DNA of 64,000 nucleotides, from the NCBI GenBank assembly GCA_032433595.1, contig JASWJB010000210.1, positions 1-64,000 of the forward strand, given 5' to 3'. The notes beneath the pieces were generated by a model, which ran no database searches, was not told the DNA's origin, and saw only the letters and a program-made list of their open reading frames with translations. Shown here in pieces: positions 12,901 to 24,881 of the stretch (its first letter is position 1; each line of letters begins with the position of its first letter). The stretch comes from Conoideocrella luteorostrata. Its lineage: Eukaryota > Ascomycota > Sordariomycetes > Hypocreales > Clavicipitaceae. Position numbers and translations under genes: made by a program.

Positions 12901-14321
12901 CAGCTTTGGCGCAGTCCCTCAATGCCCTCGGAAACGAAAGCCCCGACATGAAGAACTTCAATCTCATCACCGACTATTTCGACGCCCTGTCCCAACTTCA
13001 CAAGAGTGGTGTCGTCCTCGCATACCATGATCGCTCGGACGGAGGTTTGGTCACAACCATTGCCGAAATGATGTTTGCTGGCCGATGTGGTGTTGATATG
13101 ATGATGGACGGTATGGCCAAGTCCGGCGCAGCTGGAGACATGATTGAGGGGCTTTTCAACGAAGAACTTGGGGCCGTATTCCAAGTGAAGGCCTCCGATG
13201 AGATGAACTTCAAGCGATGCTTCGCCACGTGCGGTCCTCCTCCCGGCTTGATCTGCAAATTCGGTGTTGTCAAAGCGGGCTCGAACCAATCCTTGACTAT
13301 CCGTCATGGTGCCACAACATTCTCGACCCTTGATCGCGCCGAGATGCAACAGTGGTGGTCCAAGACATCGCATCAGATGCAGCGCCTCCGCGACAACCCT
13401 GCCTGCGCCGATTCCGAGCATGCCGCCATTTCTGACTCATCAGATCCGGGTATTTCTTACCGTCTGACATTTTCTCCGCCAGAGAATATTCTGCCAATCA
13501 CGTCTTCCATTACTGGCTTTTTTGCGAAGACTCCTCGAGTGGCTGTTCTCCGCGAGCAAGGTGTCAACGGATATGCGGAGCTGGCTTTTGCCTTCAGAGC
13601 TGCTGGATTCGAGCCTGTTGATGTTCACATGACAGATGTTTTGGGTGGACGGTCCCTCGCTGACTTCACTGGCATTGCTGCTCCTGGTGGTTTCTCGTAC
13701 GGTGACGTTCTTGGTGCCGGTCAGGGCTGGGCCAGATCTGTCTTGATGCACGAAAGCACGCGTCGCGAGTTTGAACAGTTTTTCAGGCGACCCGACACTT
13801 TTGCCCTCGGTGTTTGCAACGGCTGTCAATTCCTGACGCGCATCCAAGAGCTCATTCCTGGCACAGAGCACTGGCCAACGTTCGTTCACAACGAAAGCGC
13901 GCAGTTCGAGGGCCGGTACAGCATGGTGACTGTTCACGAGGATGAGAGCAAGCCATCGGTGTTCTTCCACGGCATGAATGGCTCATCTCTTCCCGTCGTT
14001 GTATCTCATGGTGAGGGTCGAGCCAAATTCTCTTCACCAAATTCGCTGCAGGAACTGTCAAACCAGGGCATGATTCCCATGCGGTATGTCGATAACAGAC
14101 TGAAGGTTACTGAAAAATACCCGTACAACCCCAACGGCAGTCCTGGAGGTGTCGCCGGTGTCTCGAGCAAGAACGGCCGTTTTGTAGCCATGATGCCTCA
14201 CCCTGAGCGCACAATTGCCGCTGGTGTGGGTAGTTATTTGCCTCGCAATGCAACAGAAGAGTGGGGTGATTTTGGCCCCTGGGTTAGGATATTCAAAAGT
14301 GCCCGCAGATGGGTTGGTTAA
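9911..14321 (+). CDS. ADE6: Phosphoribosylformylglycinamidine synthase (FGAR amidotransferase)
   Basis: Fourth step of de novo purine synthesis: FGAR + glutamine + ATP to FGAM, cytosolic. Exons: 9911-10578, 10639-10876, 10939-10964, 11038-11578, 11637-11751, 11836-14321; 1357 residues, almost the length of yeast Ade6. The order is N-terminal PurS-like domain, linker, two AIRS-type halves, glutaminase. The first intron splits the VNSEHCRHK motif and splicing restores it. A 26-base micro-exon (10939-10964) encodes THNHPTAI of the hallmark KVETHNHPTA sequence. [15 protein letters not shown], the PVGKDS segment and YHDRSDGGL are further family motifs. The C-terminal class I glutaminase has APGGFSYGD, nucleophile Cys1190 in LGVCNGCQ, and MPHPERT. 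Essential housekeeping gene; symbol by analogy with yeast. Confidence 0.97.
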
Positions 14322-14776
14322 GAGACAAATCGTTTAAATTGGGAAATGTCAGCGCAGATAAAAATGAATTGTAGATAAGATGCTCAAGCCATACATTGAT
14401 TAATAAATTATACCAGACTCGATTTGGTGGCATCCAGTTCATGTGAGATTGTGAAGTTGCGCAGCTCAAAGCGTCCAGCTGCGTAAAATTGCATGCCCAG
14501 TATACTTGGACATGCGGCAAGTACTCCAAGAGATAGGACATAGATGAAAATGCATTATAGATAGTCGTATTTACAGTATAAGTGAAGGATGAGCATATGA
14601 TATAAGATATTGAATACTTAGCCATGGTTAGGCACACTGTACGGAGTACTGAATGATGTATGTAATAGACGTCAGACGCCGTGCTCTACCTCCAGATGAT
14701 TACGATGACAACACGGCCAGATTTACTTATTGCAATGAAACAGAGTCATTCTACTCACGTGCACTCACACAGAAAC
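14322..14776. other. Intergenic between convergent genes
   Basis: Shared 3' flank of the FGAM synthase gene (plus) and the SDR gene (minus). AT-leaning, no coding signal; one TACGGAGT motif at 14640-14647. Confidence 0.6.
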
Positions 14777-15719
14777 TTAAAGCCACGCCCCATCAGCAGA
14801 ATACACACTGCCGCTCACAAAGCTACTCTCCGGACTAAGCAGGAAGACCACAACAGTCGCAATCTCCTCAGGCTTTCCCTGCCTCTGGAACGCCGTGGGC
14901 TCACTGAACGGCGCGTTCTTTGGTCTACCGATTTGCTCCCACGCCTTTTCCATCATGGGCGTATAGATGGCTCCTGGCGCCACGGCATTGACTCTGACTT
15001 CGCGATGGCCGTTTTCCTTAGCGGCCGCTTTTGTGAGGCCGACCACGCCGTGCTTGCTGGCTCCGTAGGCGGCGTGCTTGGCCATTGCTTACATTCAAAT
15101 TCAGTAAAAAGAAGGAATGTCTCTCGTTACGAAATTAAGCCGGCAGTGTGTCATGGTGCTCACCATTTGTGCCGTGTATAGACGCCATATTCACGATGGA
15201 TCCGCCGTCTGCAATGACCCTCAGCTCCGCCCTCAGGCAATACATACAGCCCGTCAGATTCACGCCGATGATCCTGTCCCATTCGTCGTCTTCGAGATCC
15301 GCAATCGTCCCCGTGGAATGGTTCTCGCCAATCACGCCGGCAATGTTCGCCGCGCCGTCCAGCCTTCCAAATTGGTCGATGATGCTGACGATCCAGGAAT
15401 CGACTTCTCGGCGGTTCGACACGTCGACCTGGCGTGCTGAGAAGGCGGCGTTGGTGGAGGCGAAGAATTGGGAGGCGGATGAGAGGGATGCGACGTTGAG
15501 GTCGGCGATGCAGATGGTCGCGTCACGGGAGGCGAGGAGCTTGGCGGTGGCGAGGCCGATGCCCGAGGCGCCGCCTGTTATGGCGTAGACTCGGCCGGAG
15601 AAGGACATGCTCACTTTATTGTCCATGTATGGTTCTGGTTTGGTGGTTTGAGATGGCTGTGCTGGGCTGTGGGATGTACTGGGATGGGCATGAGTGTGCT
15701 TGAAGATGCGTCTGAACAT
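14777..15719 (-). CDS. Short-chain dehydrogenase/reductase (classical SDR)
   Basis: NAD(P)-dependent oxidoreductase with a Rossmann fold; substrate unknown. Exons on minus 15719-15164 and 15087-14777 give 288 residues from the first ATG. The dinucleotide motif TGGASGIG is at about 48-55, NIAG stands for the NNAG motif, the catalytic Ser is in NMASIHG, and Tyr193/Lys197 are in YGASK just after the intron. The loop RVNAVAPGAIYTPM and the C-terminal FVSGSVYSADGAWL are standard. The first 37 residues are Ser/Pro/His-rich with no SDR homology; starts at 15626 (MDNK) or 15608 (MSFSG) are more usual for the family, so the true start is uncertain. It converges with the purine gene and lies head-away from the acyltransferase gene, with no sign of a pathway cluster. 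Confidence 0.88.
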
Positions 15720-16032
15720 GAGGAGGCTCCAAAACCTGACGCATTAGGCTGGACTATCGATGGCGGGGTGATGCGGGGCGAGGAGCGAAAAGCAGTAGCT
15801 AGTAATTTGGTCTAGGTGGACGAAGTATTGGCTTTTATTTGGGCAAGGCCCCAAGGCTCATTACTGAGTGGTTGCAATATCCAGGTGTGTTGTGTATGTG
15901 GCTAAGAGGCGTGTAGTATTTAAGATGTTGTAGATACGGAGCGGGTTTACATCTATATAAACATTTCTTCTGCCTTGTAATTCATCCAAAAGGGGTCATT
16001 CCATCATTAAATCTAATTGCTGCTTTGACAGA
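15720..16032. other. Intergenic: SDR promoter / acyltransferase 3' flank
   Basis: 313 bases with no coding signal. It should contain the SDR promoter (minus-strand reading) and the 3' UTR of the acyltransferase gene to the right. Confidence 0.55.
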
Positions 16033-17775
16033 TCACAAGGCCGGGCCGTCCCAAAACTCGCGTCGTAGCTTCACAAACCAAGCTTGCTTGTGAGGGAACG
16101 ACACCTGCTTCTCTTTGGAAAACCCACAGGCGTCTAAGTGTCTCATTACCCTGGCAGTTCACATTAGCAAATACTTTGGTTTGGCAGATCCGCAAAATAA
16201 AAATAAAAAATAACATTGCGACATAGTTTCATACCTCTTGTTATCGACTCGTGGCTCCAGGCACACATTCATGGTTCGGTAATCCGACGTCAAACACCAG
16301 TGCACCAGACTCGTCAACCAGGCTGCCACTCGTCCCCTCGACCACTCTTCCCCAATCATGATGTGGATGCCGCGATCCCAGTCATCAACTTCGCCGCCGA
16401 CATGCCAACCGAGGATGTCTTCCTTCACCCAATATAGCTCAAAGTATCCAAATGGAATGCCATCCCATAGACCAATGACCGGGAATGTATGTTTCGAGCA
16501 AAGCCCTGCTTCAATGAAATCCGACGTGTAGTTGCCCCAAAACTCCTTTACGCGCGGGTTGTCGAACCACGATGCCACCAAGTCGCTATCACTCATGGAA
16601 GACAGGTGGCTGTGTTCCGGCGGGTTGGGGCCAACCGGACCGAGATATGGAACCGGCTGTGGGGAGCAAGATGCTACTCGGAAAGACAGGTATTGGCCCA
16701 TACTTTCGATGAATCGAGTGTAGAACACTTCCCCCATCCGAGGCGGCTTTGGTCGCAGCGGGTGTCGAATGTTATTTGTGTAGGTGCTCTGCAAGGGAGC
16801 TGGCGGGTAGTAAGTCGGAAGATGCGATGACGAGAAATAGGGTCCGATAGGAAAGTTGGGTATGCCGGTAACGGTGGTAGGCATAGGAGCGCCTGGGACA
16901 TCCGCGGCCAGTTGGCCACCACTTGGAGTCAATGTCCCGCCGCTCGGTGAGCGCGAGTGCAATTGACGATACTCCGGGCGGCTGGAGTCATCCTTTGGAG
17001 ATCCGGGCCGGCTGGTGACGGGAGATCCAGGGGCAGAGTACAAGCCAGACATAGAAGACTTCCCTACAGGGTGCAGCGTGAACAGAAACAAGTGTGCTGG
17101 GATCTGCCAAAACATGCGCTTCGAAACAAACATGTTCACCCATCCCTCACCGTTGTCGTCAACGCTGGTCCCCACAGAAGTATCCTCCGAGGCAATCAAT
17201 CCCATCCTCTCCAACTTGGGGATGAGATTCTTCCCCCGGAGCACACCATCTCGTTTGATGCGGATTCTCCATTCCCCCATCGGCTTAGCACCAGCCGGCG
17301 TGTTCCTGGAAGCTGCGGTGTTCAACTCACCATCTGGCTGCGGCTGATGAAAGTACCAATACAGGGTGATCCATAACATCATGGCAATCTCCCTTGTAGG
17401 ACTAGCCGCCGGCTTGAACTCCGCATTAGACGGTATCGAAATAGATGATATGAAAAGTGTGTCGTTCTGAAGCGTAGGCTTGTGAAACGGCTTAGTGCGT
17501 CGCTTCGGTTTAGGCACAGTATCGTCCTTTTCCGTCATGACGACATCACTCGCAGTCTGATTCTTCTCATCGTGACTATTGTTGTTGCTGTGGCTGTTGC
17601 TGCCATAACCCTCAAAGTCAACCTTGTCCTCTTCTGTATGCAGCACCGTCATCCAACCCGCCGGAAATGGATGCAGTAGATTATTGTGGTCGTGGCTGCG
17701 GAATCCCATGCCCCCGAATACGGGAGTGACCGTGAATCTCTTGCCATCCGGCAGATGTAAAATTTGAGGCGTCAT
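16033..17775 (-). CDS. N5-hydroxyornithine acyltransferase (SidL/SidF family)
   Basis: GNAT-fold enzyme of the IucB/MbtK/SidF group, which transfers an acyl group from acyl-CoA to N5-hydroxyornithine in hydroxamate siderophore synthesis. Exons on minus 17775-16235 and 16150-16033; 552 residues. The C-terminal third is diagnostic: EFWGNYTSDFIEAGLCSKHT, then GIPFGYFELYWVKED, GIHIMIGEEWSRGR, CLEPRVDNKR, and after the intron HLDACGFSKEKQVSFPHKQA with a terminal EFWDGPAL. Splicing the last intron restores the DNKRV joint. The middle (about 245-310) has a Ser/Pro/Gly-rich low-complexity insert. With no NRPS or ornithine hydroxylase nearby, it looks more like the stand-alone SidL acetylase (ferricrocin) than clustered SidF, but the two cannot be separated with confidence here. 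A ferroportin-like gene lies 14 kb away. Confidence 0.85.
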
Positions 17776-18616
17776 TCTAGGTAATACTTGAGTCGGAAGC
17801 AGACCAGAATCCAGGATGGGGAGTTCCTAGATATATGTATGACCTTAGCTGAGACGTCGACTGATAAACGACTTGTACAGACTGATGAATGCGGGGCACA
17901 CCTCACACCACTACAAGAGCGACACTCTTGAGGTGGAAGGAAAGGTGGGGTTGGCGAGTGGCTTCGATTTGAGTTGTGAGCTGTGAGCTTAGAGCTCGAG
18001 CTTCAAACTTCAGATATGAAAAGCCTAAGGCGAAGGCCAACGGCTCCTGTAGCAAGCTTTATAAACTCTAGATTGTTGAATGGTGCAAATGAAGACCGAT
18101 GTCATAAACCCGCAAACCACGGAATATCTACATGGAGTAAACGTAGCTCCGCTGTCTTACCCATCAACGTCCACCCGCCCTAGGGCCACAACCGACTACC
18201 GCCGAGACTATAGCTATTAAAGCCGGTCAAATCATATGATGTGTGTTTGGGATATCATGACAAACGCAAGACGAGGCATTGGATGACTTTTGGGAAACGT
18301 GTGCCCACCCACTCTCATGCTTGTTGCTGCTGTAGCGCGGGTGGGGTCAACGTTGGAGTGGGCTGAGATGGATATATTCCTACGTCAAGTATTCATGAAC
18401 ACATGGTTGACATGGGAATCGGGGAAATGGTGGAAATTTGGGTTGTGCTAGACTAGGCAGTATGTACCAGCTATGTGTTTGTTGTTCATTAGACCGAGAG
18501 GAATGAGCGTCAGGTCGCTTAGCGGTTCACGGCTCTGTGGCATAGTCTATGCAAAATGTTCTTATTATGAATGCTTAACGATGTGGTGTAAAAGGCGCTC
18601 TACGACGAGTATGCAA
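17776..18616. other. Intergenic, about 0.84 kb, no gene seen
   Basis: Promoter side of the acyltransferase gene and 3' flank of the uniporter gene. I looked for a perfect siderophore-repressor GATA site (ATCWGATAA) and did not find one. No coding signal. Confidence 0.5.
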
Positions 18617-20172
18617 TCAGTCTGTCTTGGGGCTCCCCGCTGACTTCTGTTCCTTTGACTTTGGATCTTTCTGCTTGCTGTGGCCTTCATCTTCTTCAGG
18701 CTCGTCATCCTCTTCATCCTCTTCTTCATCTCTCGTCTTCTTCTTGCTGTTTTTCTCCTCTTCAAGCGCCTCCTTCACTTCCTCACCACCAAGGTCTTTC
18801 ATCTCGTCCCAATCAACTCCGTATTCTTGCGCAGCTATCTTGATCTCTCTTCTCAGCGCATTAGCATCGTGAACCACCTGGTCCCATCTCTGCTGGTCGA
18901 ATCCTCGTTCCTGATACAGGGCGTTTTGTCGCCTTGAAACCGTGATATTCATGGCGGCCTTGTAGCTCAAGTCTCGGCTGATGAACAAGAACCACAGGTA
19001 TCCACCCATGATCGTGGTCAGGCCAGCCAGATAAGTTACCGGCTCGACCAGATCCCATCCCATTTCTGTGTGAAACGTGACATAGTAAACAATCCCCCAC
19101 CAGCTGGCCAACGCGGCGAATCCGCCCTTGGCTAATGTGTGTGCGCCTTTATGGGCGAGAAGGTCGCATTCTCGTTTGACCCGAGCCATTTGATCGATCT
19201 CGTGGGACATTCGCCGCAACCTCATGCGGAGGTAATACGTTCGATCTTTAAAACTCGGCACTGCAACCCGCAACTCTTCATGGTGGCCCTCGATGCTGAC
19301 GGTAAACTCCCGGCCTCGCGCAGCGTCTCTAATAAAATCGCCAATTTCAGTGCTTCCGCTCCAACGCACCCAGTGCGTTTTGTTTTTACTTGGTCCTTCG
19401 TGTCCAAGGCCCGAGTAAGAAGCAACATTCGAACCATTTGATTCTTGGGAATCCTTAGCTTTTTTGCCCTCTTTGCCACCTGAGTAGTCTGCTTCGGCTC
19501 GAAAGACGATTTCGGGCAGTTTTTCTCCGCCTTTGACTTTCAGAGGTGGTATCTCGGCTTGTATCAGTCTCTCCAAGTATGACAGTGGCTGGTGCGGGTG
19601 GATTAGAAGTGCCAAAGGCTCTACTGGCTCATTATTCCATTTGTTTTTCGGATCCTCCGCATTGATATATTCTTGTTCGGGGTGGAACGGTATCGGCAGA
19701 ATGAGCTTTAACAATCGAGTCGGCGTGGTGAGCAGGCGGCCTATTCTCGGTCAGCCAGGCACTTTTACAAACCGTAAGACATGTCCGGTCAGGATTAGGA
19801 TTGCTAGTTACCTTTTTTTTCGTCTCCTCCCGTGGGGTCGGGAGAAGTTGATTTTGGCAGTGCCTTACTACTCTCCCGATGCCATGGGCGGTCATCAGCT
19901 TTCCTCTGCGTCGCTCCACGTTTGTATGTTGGTTTCTCGGTGCCGGAATGGTCGTTGTACTTTATACTCAAGCTCGAGAAGCGATGGAGACCAGCGAAGG
20001 GCTGAAATGCCTCCGTGAGTTTTGTGCGACGACCTGTCTGGAGAGATCGGATGGTGTTGAAGTTAGCACGCCAGGCCGCATTTAGAGCCAACGGTGCTCT
20101 TCGGCAAACGCGGTCCATGGCACGTGCAGCTTCAAACAATGGTCGAGCAATCGAAGGATCGTTCGCAGGCAA
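18617..20172 (-). CDS. Mitochondrial calcium uniporter pore subunit (MCU)
   Basis: Inner-membrane Ca2+ channel subunit. Exons on minus 20172-19812 and 19740-18617, 494 residues; the intron splits a Lys-Gly-Arg joint and both phases fit. The N-terminus is rich in Arg, Ala and Ser with few acids, as expected for a mitochondrial presequence; a second ATG (AMDRVCRR) is an alternative start. The matrix domain follows, then a coiled-coil-like basic stretch (about 285-315), TM1 ([17 protein letters not shown]), the selectivity-filter motif WDLVEP at 349-354 with Asp350 and Glu353, and TM2 ([17 protein letters not shown]). A long acidic then Lys-rich tail (about 440-494) is unusual compared with animal MCU but common in fungi as far as I recall. 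I saw no MICU or EMRE gene in the window. Confidence 0.93.
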
Positions 20173-21735
20173 TGCGTGCTGAAGCTTCTCCCGCGATTAC
20201 AGTCGAGGGTTTGCCAGTTTATAAGGCTGATCGGGCGCCTGGCAACTGAGGTCGCGTGTCAGGCGCCTGTGACATTTCCATGAGGCGTCATGAGCATGAC
20301 GTCAACAATTTTCGACCCACTAGTCAGTGCCTGACAGAACGCCGATCAGTATCAATTGACGGCGCTTCATCCCTGGTCCGCTGAAAAACGTAGCAGTAAT
20401 TGGGCCCTGGTCGCCAGGACTTGAGCCCCTTATTGCATCAGCCAGTTGTCTAGACTGGACAAATGCAGAGTAGTGTTTGATGCAACCCAATTCCAGGTGT
20501 CACGGTCGGGTCTTCCTGTTCAGAGCCAGGTCCTTGGGCACTAATGCTTATTTTCACGTCAAACGTATTTTGCAATGGCAGTCACAAGCTGCAGGATAAT
20601 ATTTTATTACTTGGGATAAGTAATAGTATTAACAGCTATGAATTAGAGAACTGTAGCATACTAGTATGCAACAACCGGCTCTCCATTGCGCTAGTAGGCA
20701 GGGTTGGAATATCTGGTTTTGTCTTTGCGCCACCGCGTAGAGTCTTGAACCTTGTTCCTGGTCGCTCTTGAATATGCACACTACTGTCCAAATCTCCTGG
20801 TTACGTAGTTGGGGGAGCACTGTTTCATTGTGGGTTAAGAAACGACAGAGACAGAGCTTTTCTATTCGTGTCAGCTTTAAAGCTGGCTGTCATCAGTGTA
20901 TCGAGTGATAAAAGAGCAATGTCTACGCCGTAGCAACACGCGTAATAATACCATGGCCTGGGTGCCTGTTCTGGGCTTGTATGAGCTGCGCGATGTTCAG
21001 TGCGGTGTGGGAGTGGATTGAATTGAGCACAAGCATAACTAGTTGGTGGATGTCCGCCCTCGGCAAGACCCGATCGTTTCGATATAGTGTGTCGATAAGT
21101 CGAGATAAGTCGAGATGTGCAAGTATCGACGTTGCACAATGTTCCCGCACATCGTGGGCCAAACAGAGGTGCAACCAATACACTCCCAGAACCGTTATCT
21201 GCTAGCTTATTCGTTTTCGAACGGGTCAAATTGAAGAACAGAACAAGTGGGTTCGGCATTCTCAGACCAGAGTGAACTTCAGACCGAACGAGATTGAAAT
21301 TTGCGGCGGATGGTTTTGTGGCTTGGGGTTGTCTGCAAGGAGTGTCCAATCCTGACTCTCTCGAGGAAAGGAGCTATAACGCTAGTCAATTGACTATTCG
21401 TCCCATCGATTTGAAATTGTCACAGATACTCCTAGCAGATAGAGAGCCTTGGCCAAGAGTTTTTCATGTAGTACAAGATTACAAAGGGGGATTCAAGATG
21501 CAGTACAGGCAATATTATGGCGGGGGGGTTTGATAAGAACCCCCCGCACTAGACCAAATGGGTCAATGAGGCCAATCTCGACGCCATCGGCATGTTCATG
21601 GCTCATTTCGTTTTCTTTCCTTCAGGGTTTTAGCGGTGTAGACCAGCCACAGTATTTCCGTATACAGGTCGTGGAAAGCTGTAAAGACACTGGCTATTGC
21701 AAATTCGCCCTCGTCGACACCTCAATATATCGATA
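20173..21735. other. Intergenic, about 1.56 kb, divergent promoters
   Basis: Lies between the divergent uniporter and mevalonate diphosphate decarboxylase genes. Overlapping frames of 86 and 174 codons on minus (20825-21349) have no recognisable domain and poor coding character, so I do not call them. It contains a strong G/C hairpin at 21520-21547. Confidence 0.5.
21520..21547. promoter_or_regulatory. GC-rich inverted repeat upstream of ERG19
   Basis: Left arm GCGGGGGGGTT, a 7-base loop, right arm AACCCCCCGC: a ten-pair stem with one bulged G, ending 188 bases before the ATG of the decarboxylase. If transcribed it would form a very stable 5' leader hairpin. If not, the G-run could be a protein site. 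No function is known. Confidence 0.6.
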
Positions 21736-22981
21736 ATGGCGGACAACAAGGTGTATCGGGCGAGCACCACTGCGCCAGTGAACATCGCCGTGGTCAAGTA
21801 CGAGAACTCTCTTTACAACGTAATACAAGGTGATAGTAGACTAGGACGCTAACATAAGACCGGTTAGGTACTGGGGAAAACGAGATACGAAGTTGAATCT
21901 CCCGACCAATAGCTCCATCTCCGTTACATTGTCCCAAGCCGATCTCCGAACCCTGACGACAGCTTCGTGCTCTGCCTCCTATTCCGATGGCGATAGCCTT
22001 ACGCTCAATGGAGAGCCTTCCGAAGTGTCTGGCGCTCGAACGCAAGCTTGTTTTCGTGAGCTGCGAGCTCGCCGCACTGGCCTCGAAGCCGCCAACAGCT
22101 CCCTCCCCAAGCTTTCAGCCATGCCGCTGAGGATTGTCTCCGAAAACAACTTCCCAACGGCCGCTGGTCTGGCATCCTCTGCTGCAGGCTTTGCAGCCCT
22201 GGTCCAGGCTATTGCGAATCTGTACGAGCTGCCCGACTCCCCATCAGAGCTCTCTCTGATCGCTAGACAAGGGTCTGGATCAGCTTGCCGTAGTTTGTTT
22301 GGTGGCTACGTTGCCTGGAGAATGGGCGACAAGGAGGATGGCAGTGACTCAATTGCAGATCTCGTTGCACCTGCATCGCACTGGCCTAACATGAGAGCTC
22401 TGATTCTAGTTGCCAGTTCCGCCAAGAAAGGCGTTTCTTCCACGTCTGGCATGCAACAAACCGTGGCGACGTCCGGCTTGTTTCAGCGGAGAATCACAGA
22501 GATTGTGCCCGCCAACATGAACACCATGGAGGATGCCATCAAGGCTAAAGACTTCGCCAAATTTGCCGAAGTTACTATGCGCGACTCTAACTCTTTCCAT
22601 GCTTGCTGTGCCGATACGTATCCTCCGATTTTCTACATGAACGATACGTCTCGCGCCGCTATTCGAGCTGTCGAGTCCATTAATGCCAAGGCTGGAAAAA
22701 CAATTGCTGCATACACATTTGATGCCGGCCCCAACTGCGTCATTTATTATCTGGAGGAGAACAAGCCCACTGTCCTGGGGGCTTTCACCCAAGTTCTGAA
22801 CGGGGTTTCGGGCTGGAAGGAGGGCAGTGCTGGTGTTACATCTAGTGTAAGGCTGGAGGATGGGATTGCCAGCGCTTTGAGAGACGGGGTGGGCAGAGTG
22901 ATTATGACAGGCGTAGGAGAGGGCCCTCAGAAGACGGAGGAGTATTTGGTGGGTGAAGATGGCAAGGCTGTGAAGTTTTAG
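21736..22981 (+). CDS. ERG19: Mevalonate diphosphate decarboxylase
   Basis: Final step of the mevalonate pathway: mevalonate 5-diphosphate + ATP to isopentenyl diphosphate, feeding ergosterol and isoprenoids. Exons 21736-21797 and 21868-22981; 391 residues, the normal length. The first exon ends inside VVKYWGKRD and splicing restores this active-site stretch. The GHMP-type ATP loop FPTAAGLASSAAGFAAL and the substrate motif GSGSACRSLFGGYVAW are complete, and AYTFDAGPN is the C-terminal signature. No truncation or odd residues seen. Cytosolic, probably essential. Confidence 0.96.
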
Positions 22982-23409
22982 GCCTGAACACATGTGTTCT
23001 GGGCTTTGAAAGTGATATTTTTTACATATCAGCATAGAAGGGGTTGTGAATAAATGGATTACCTTGAAATTTCGCATCATGAATGTAATCTCTGAGTGGA
23101 TTCACAGCACGGGTCCTCCAAGCACAGCGCAAGAGCTGCATTTGTTGCTGCAAGCTGAGGCAGCTGATCAAAGTGGTCCTCTCGGTCAATTAAGGACTCA
23201 CGCACAACAATGGACTGAACTGAAAACTCACACCCGTCACCCACCCAAGCGCCCGAAAATCATCATTTGCTGGCAATGCAATCCTTTTTTTTAACCCCTC
23301 ATCGGATCGCATTGACATTTTCGTGCTGTATAACGTCACAGACTTTGAAATTGATGATCTCTATACCATAAGTCAAGCATCCATACCCCAATAAAAATCA
23401 GCTGCCGCC
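22982..23409. other. Intergenic between two plus-strand genes
   Basis: 428 bases with no coding signal: 3' UTR of the decarboxylase and promoter of the RUS-family gene. Confidence 0.55.
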
Positions 23410-24881
23410 ATGGACGCCACTAGGGAGGTCAAAATCAGCCCTGATGTGGTGGTGGACACTCACCAAAAGCCCGAGGGGATCGCTGAGTTGATCAAGAAAG
23501 GGCATGATGTCAACGTTGCTGAGTTGGACAAGTCTGGCAACGTTCAGCGTCGCTGGCTTCATCGTCCACATGATGCTGTGATTGTTGTGAGCCCGCTAGC
23601 TTCCCAGTTGATGCCTCAAAGTTGTCTATTTGCTAACCACAAAAATAGCTGCAATCTAAAGACAAACCAAAGGGGTTTTTCTCGAGCTCCTTCGATAACT
23701 GGAAAAATATTCTTTGTGATGCTTTCCTCCCTGTCGGGTATCCTCATTCCGTGTCCAAAGACTATCTTGCTTACCAGACGTTTGATTCTCTTCAAGCCTT
23801 CTTTTCCACCATTACTTCCCTGCTTGCGAACCGAGCGTTGCTGCAAGGTCTTGGAGTAGGCGACGCCGACTCATCGGCCACTCTTGCTCTGCTCATAACC
23901 ATTCTCAAAGACGCCATGTCCCGTGTCGCTACCATCATCTTTGCCCATCGCTTTGGCCTACGCATCGAGCCTGACGCCAAGAAGTATCGCTTTCTCGCTG
24001 ATATTTTCAACGATGCAGCATTTTTCCTTGAGCTCTACAGCCCGTACTTTGGATTATATGGTAAAGTGTCGGCGCTTGCCATTGGGGAAGCTTTACGAGC
24101 GTTATGTGGTGTGGCCGGCGGGGCGAGCAAAGCGGCTCTCAGTGTACACTTTGCAAAGCATGACAATCTCGCAGAACTTAACACAAAGGAAGCCAGCCAG
24201 GAGACTGCAGTAGGTTTGTTTGGTCTTCTTGTTGGAAGCCTTGTTGTTAAAATCGTGCAAGACCATCGAAGCGTTGTTTATTTGATGAGCGCGCTGGTTT
24301 TTGCACATCTCTGGATGAACTACCTCGGCGTGAGCAGTGTCTGTATGAGGACGCTCAATCGCCAGAGAGCAACGATTCTATTCCAGTGGTACTTGATGAC
24401 GGGCAAGGTTCTCACCCCAGAACAGGTTGCCCTTCGCGAGAGCATCATCTTTTGGTCTCCCGTTGTGAAGAACAAACAGCTACAACCTATTGCTACGGTC
24501 GAGTTCGCAGCAAATTACAAGCAAGCCGCTTCGCATGGAAATACGGACACGGTAGATGTGATGGATGGGCCGATGCACACGTCGTTTATTACCTCTCCTC
24601 GTGGATACCGCTTGGGAAAGATCAGAATGCTGCTTTGGGCTGGTTGCGAGCCTAGGCATGCCATCGCTGCGTGGTTTCAAGCCATGGAGGATGCTTGGGG
24701 AATGGAGAGGGATCGGGTGCATGACCACAAAAGTGCTGTCACTTCTGAACATCGCCATACGGAGGACGAGCAGTTGTGGACGTCAATGGCCCTGCACGGT
24801 TGGAATTTGCAGACCCAAGCCTTTGAGATCGCTGCTCCCATTCGTCTCCGGGTCGAGTCGGTTGTGGATAAGGACGAGTAA
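23410..24881 (+). CDS. RUS/DUF647 family protein
   Basis: Homolog of the ROOT UVB SENSITIVE (DUF647) family, whose plant members act in UV-B, vitamin B6 and auxin-related processes; the fungal role is not established. Exons 23410-23586 and 23649-24881; 469 residues. After a hydrophilic start the family block begins: FFSSSFDNWKNILCDAFLPVGYP, then YLAYQTFDSLQAF, followed by the Gly/Ala-rich segment GVGDADSSATLALLITILKDAMSRV, which is close to the GVG..AT..A....W..KDG..R.. pattern of the family. FADIFND-type and FAKHDNLAELNTKEASQET segments are also characteristic. Several hydrophobic stretches suggest membrane association. The C-terminal part is acidic and variable. Confidence 0.85.

Noticed and set aside
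20825..21349. 174-codon minus frame between the uniporter and ERG19 genes
   Set aside because: No recognisable domain, an equally long overlapping frame on the same strand, and position in a divergent promoter region.
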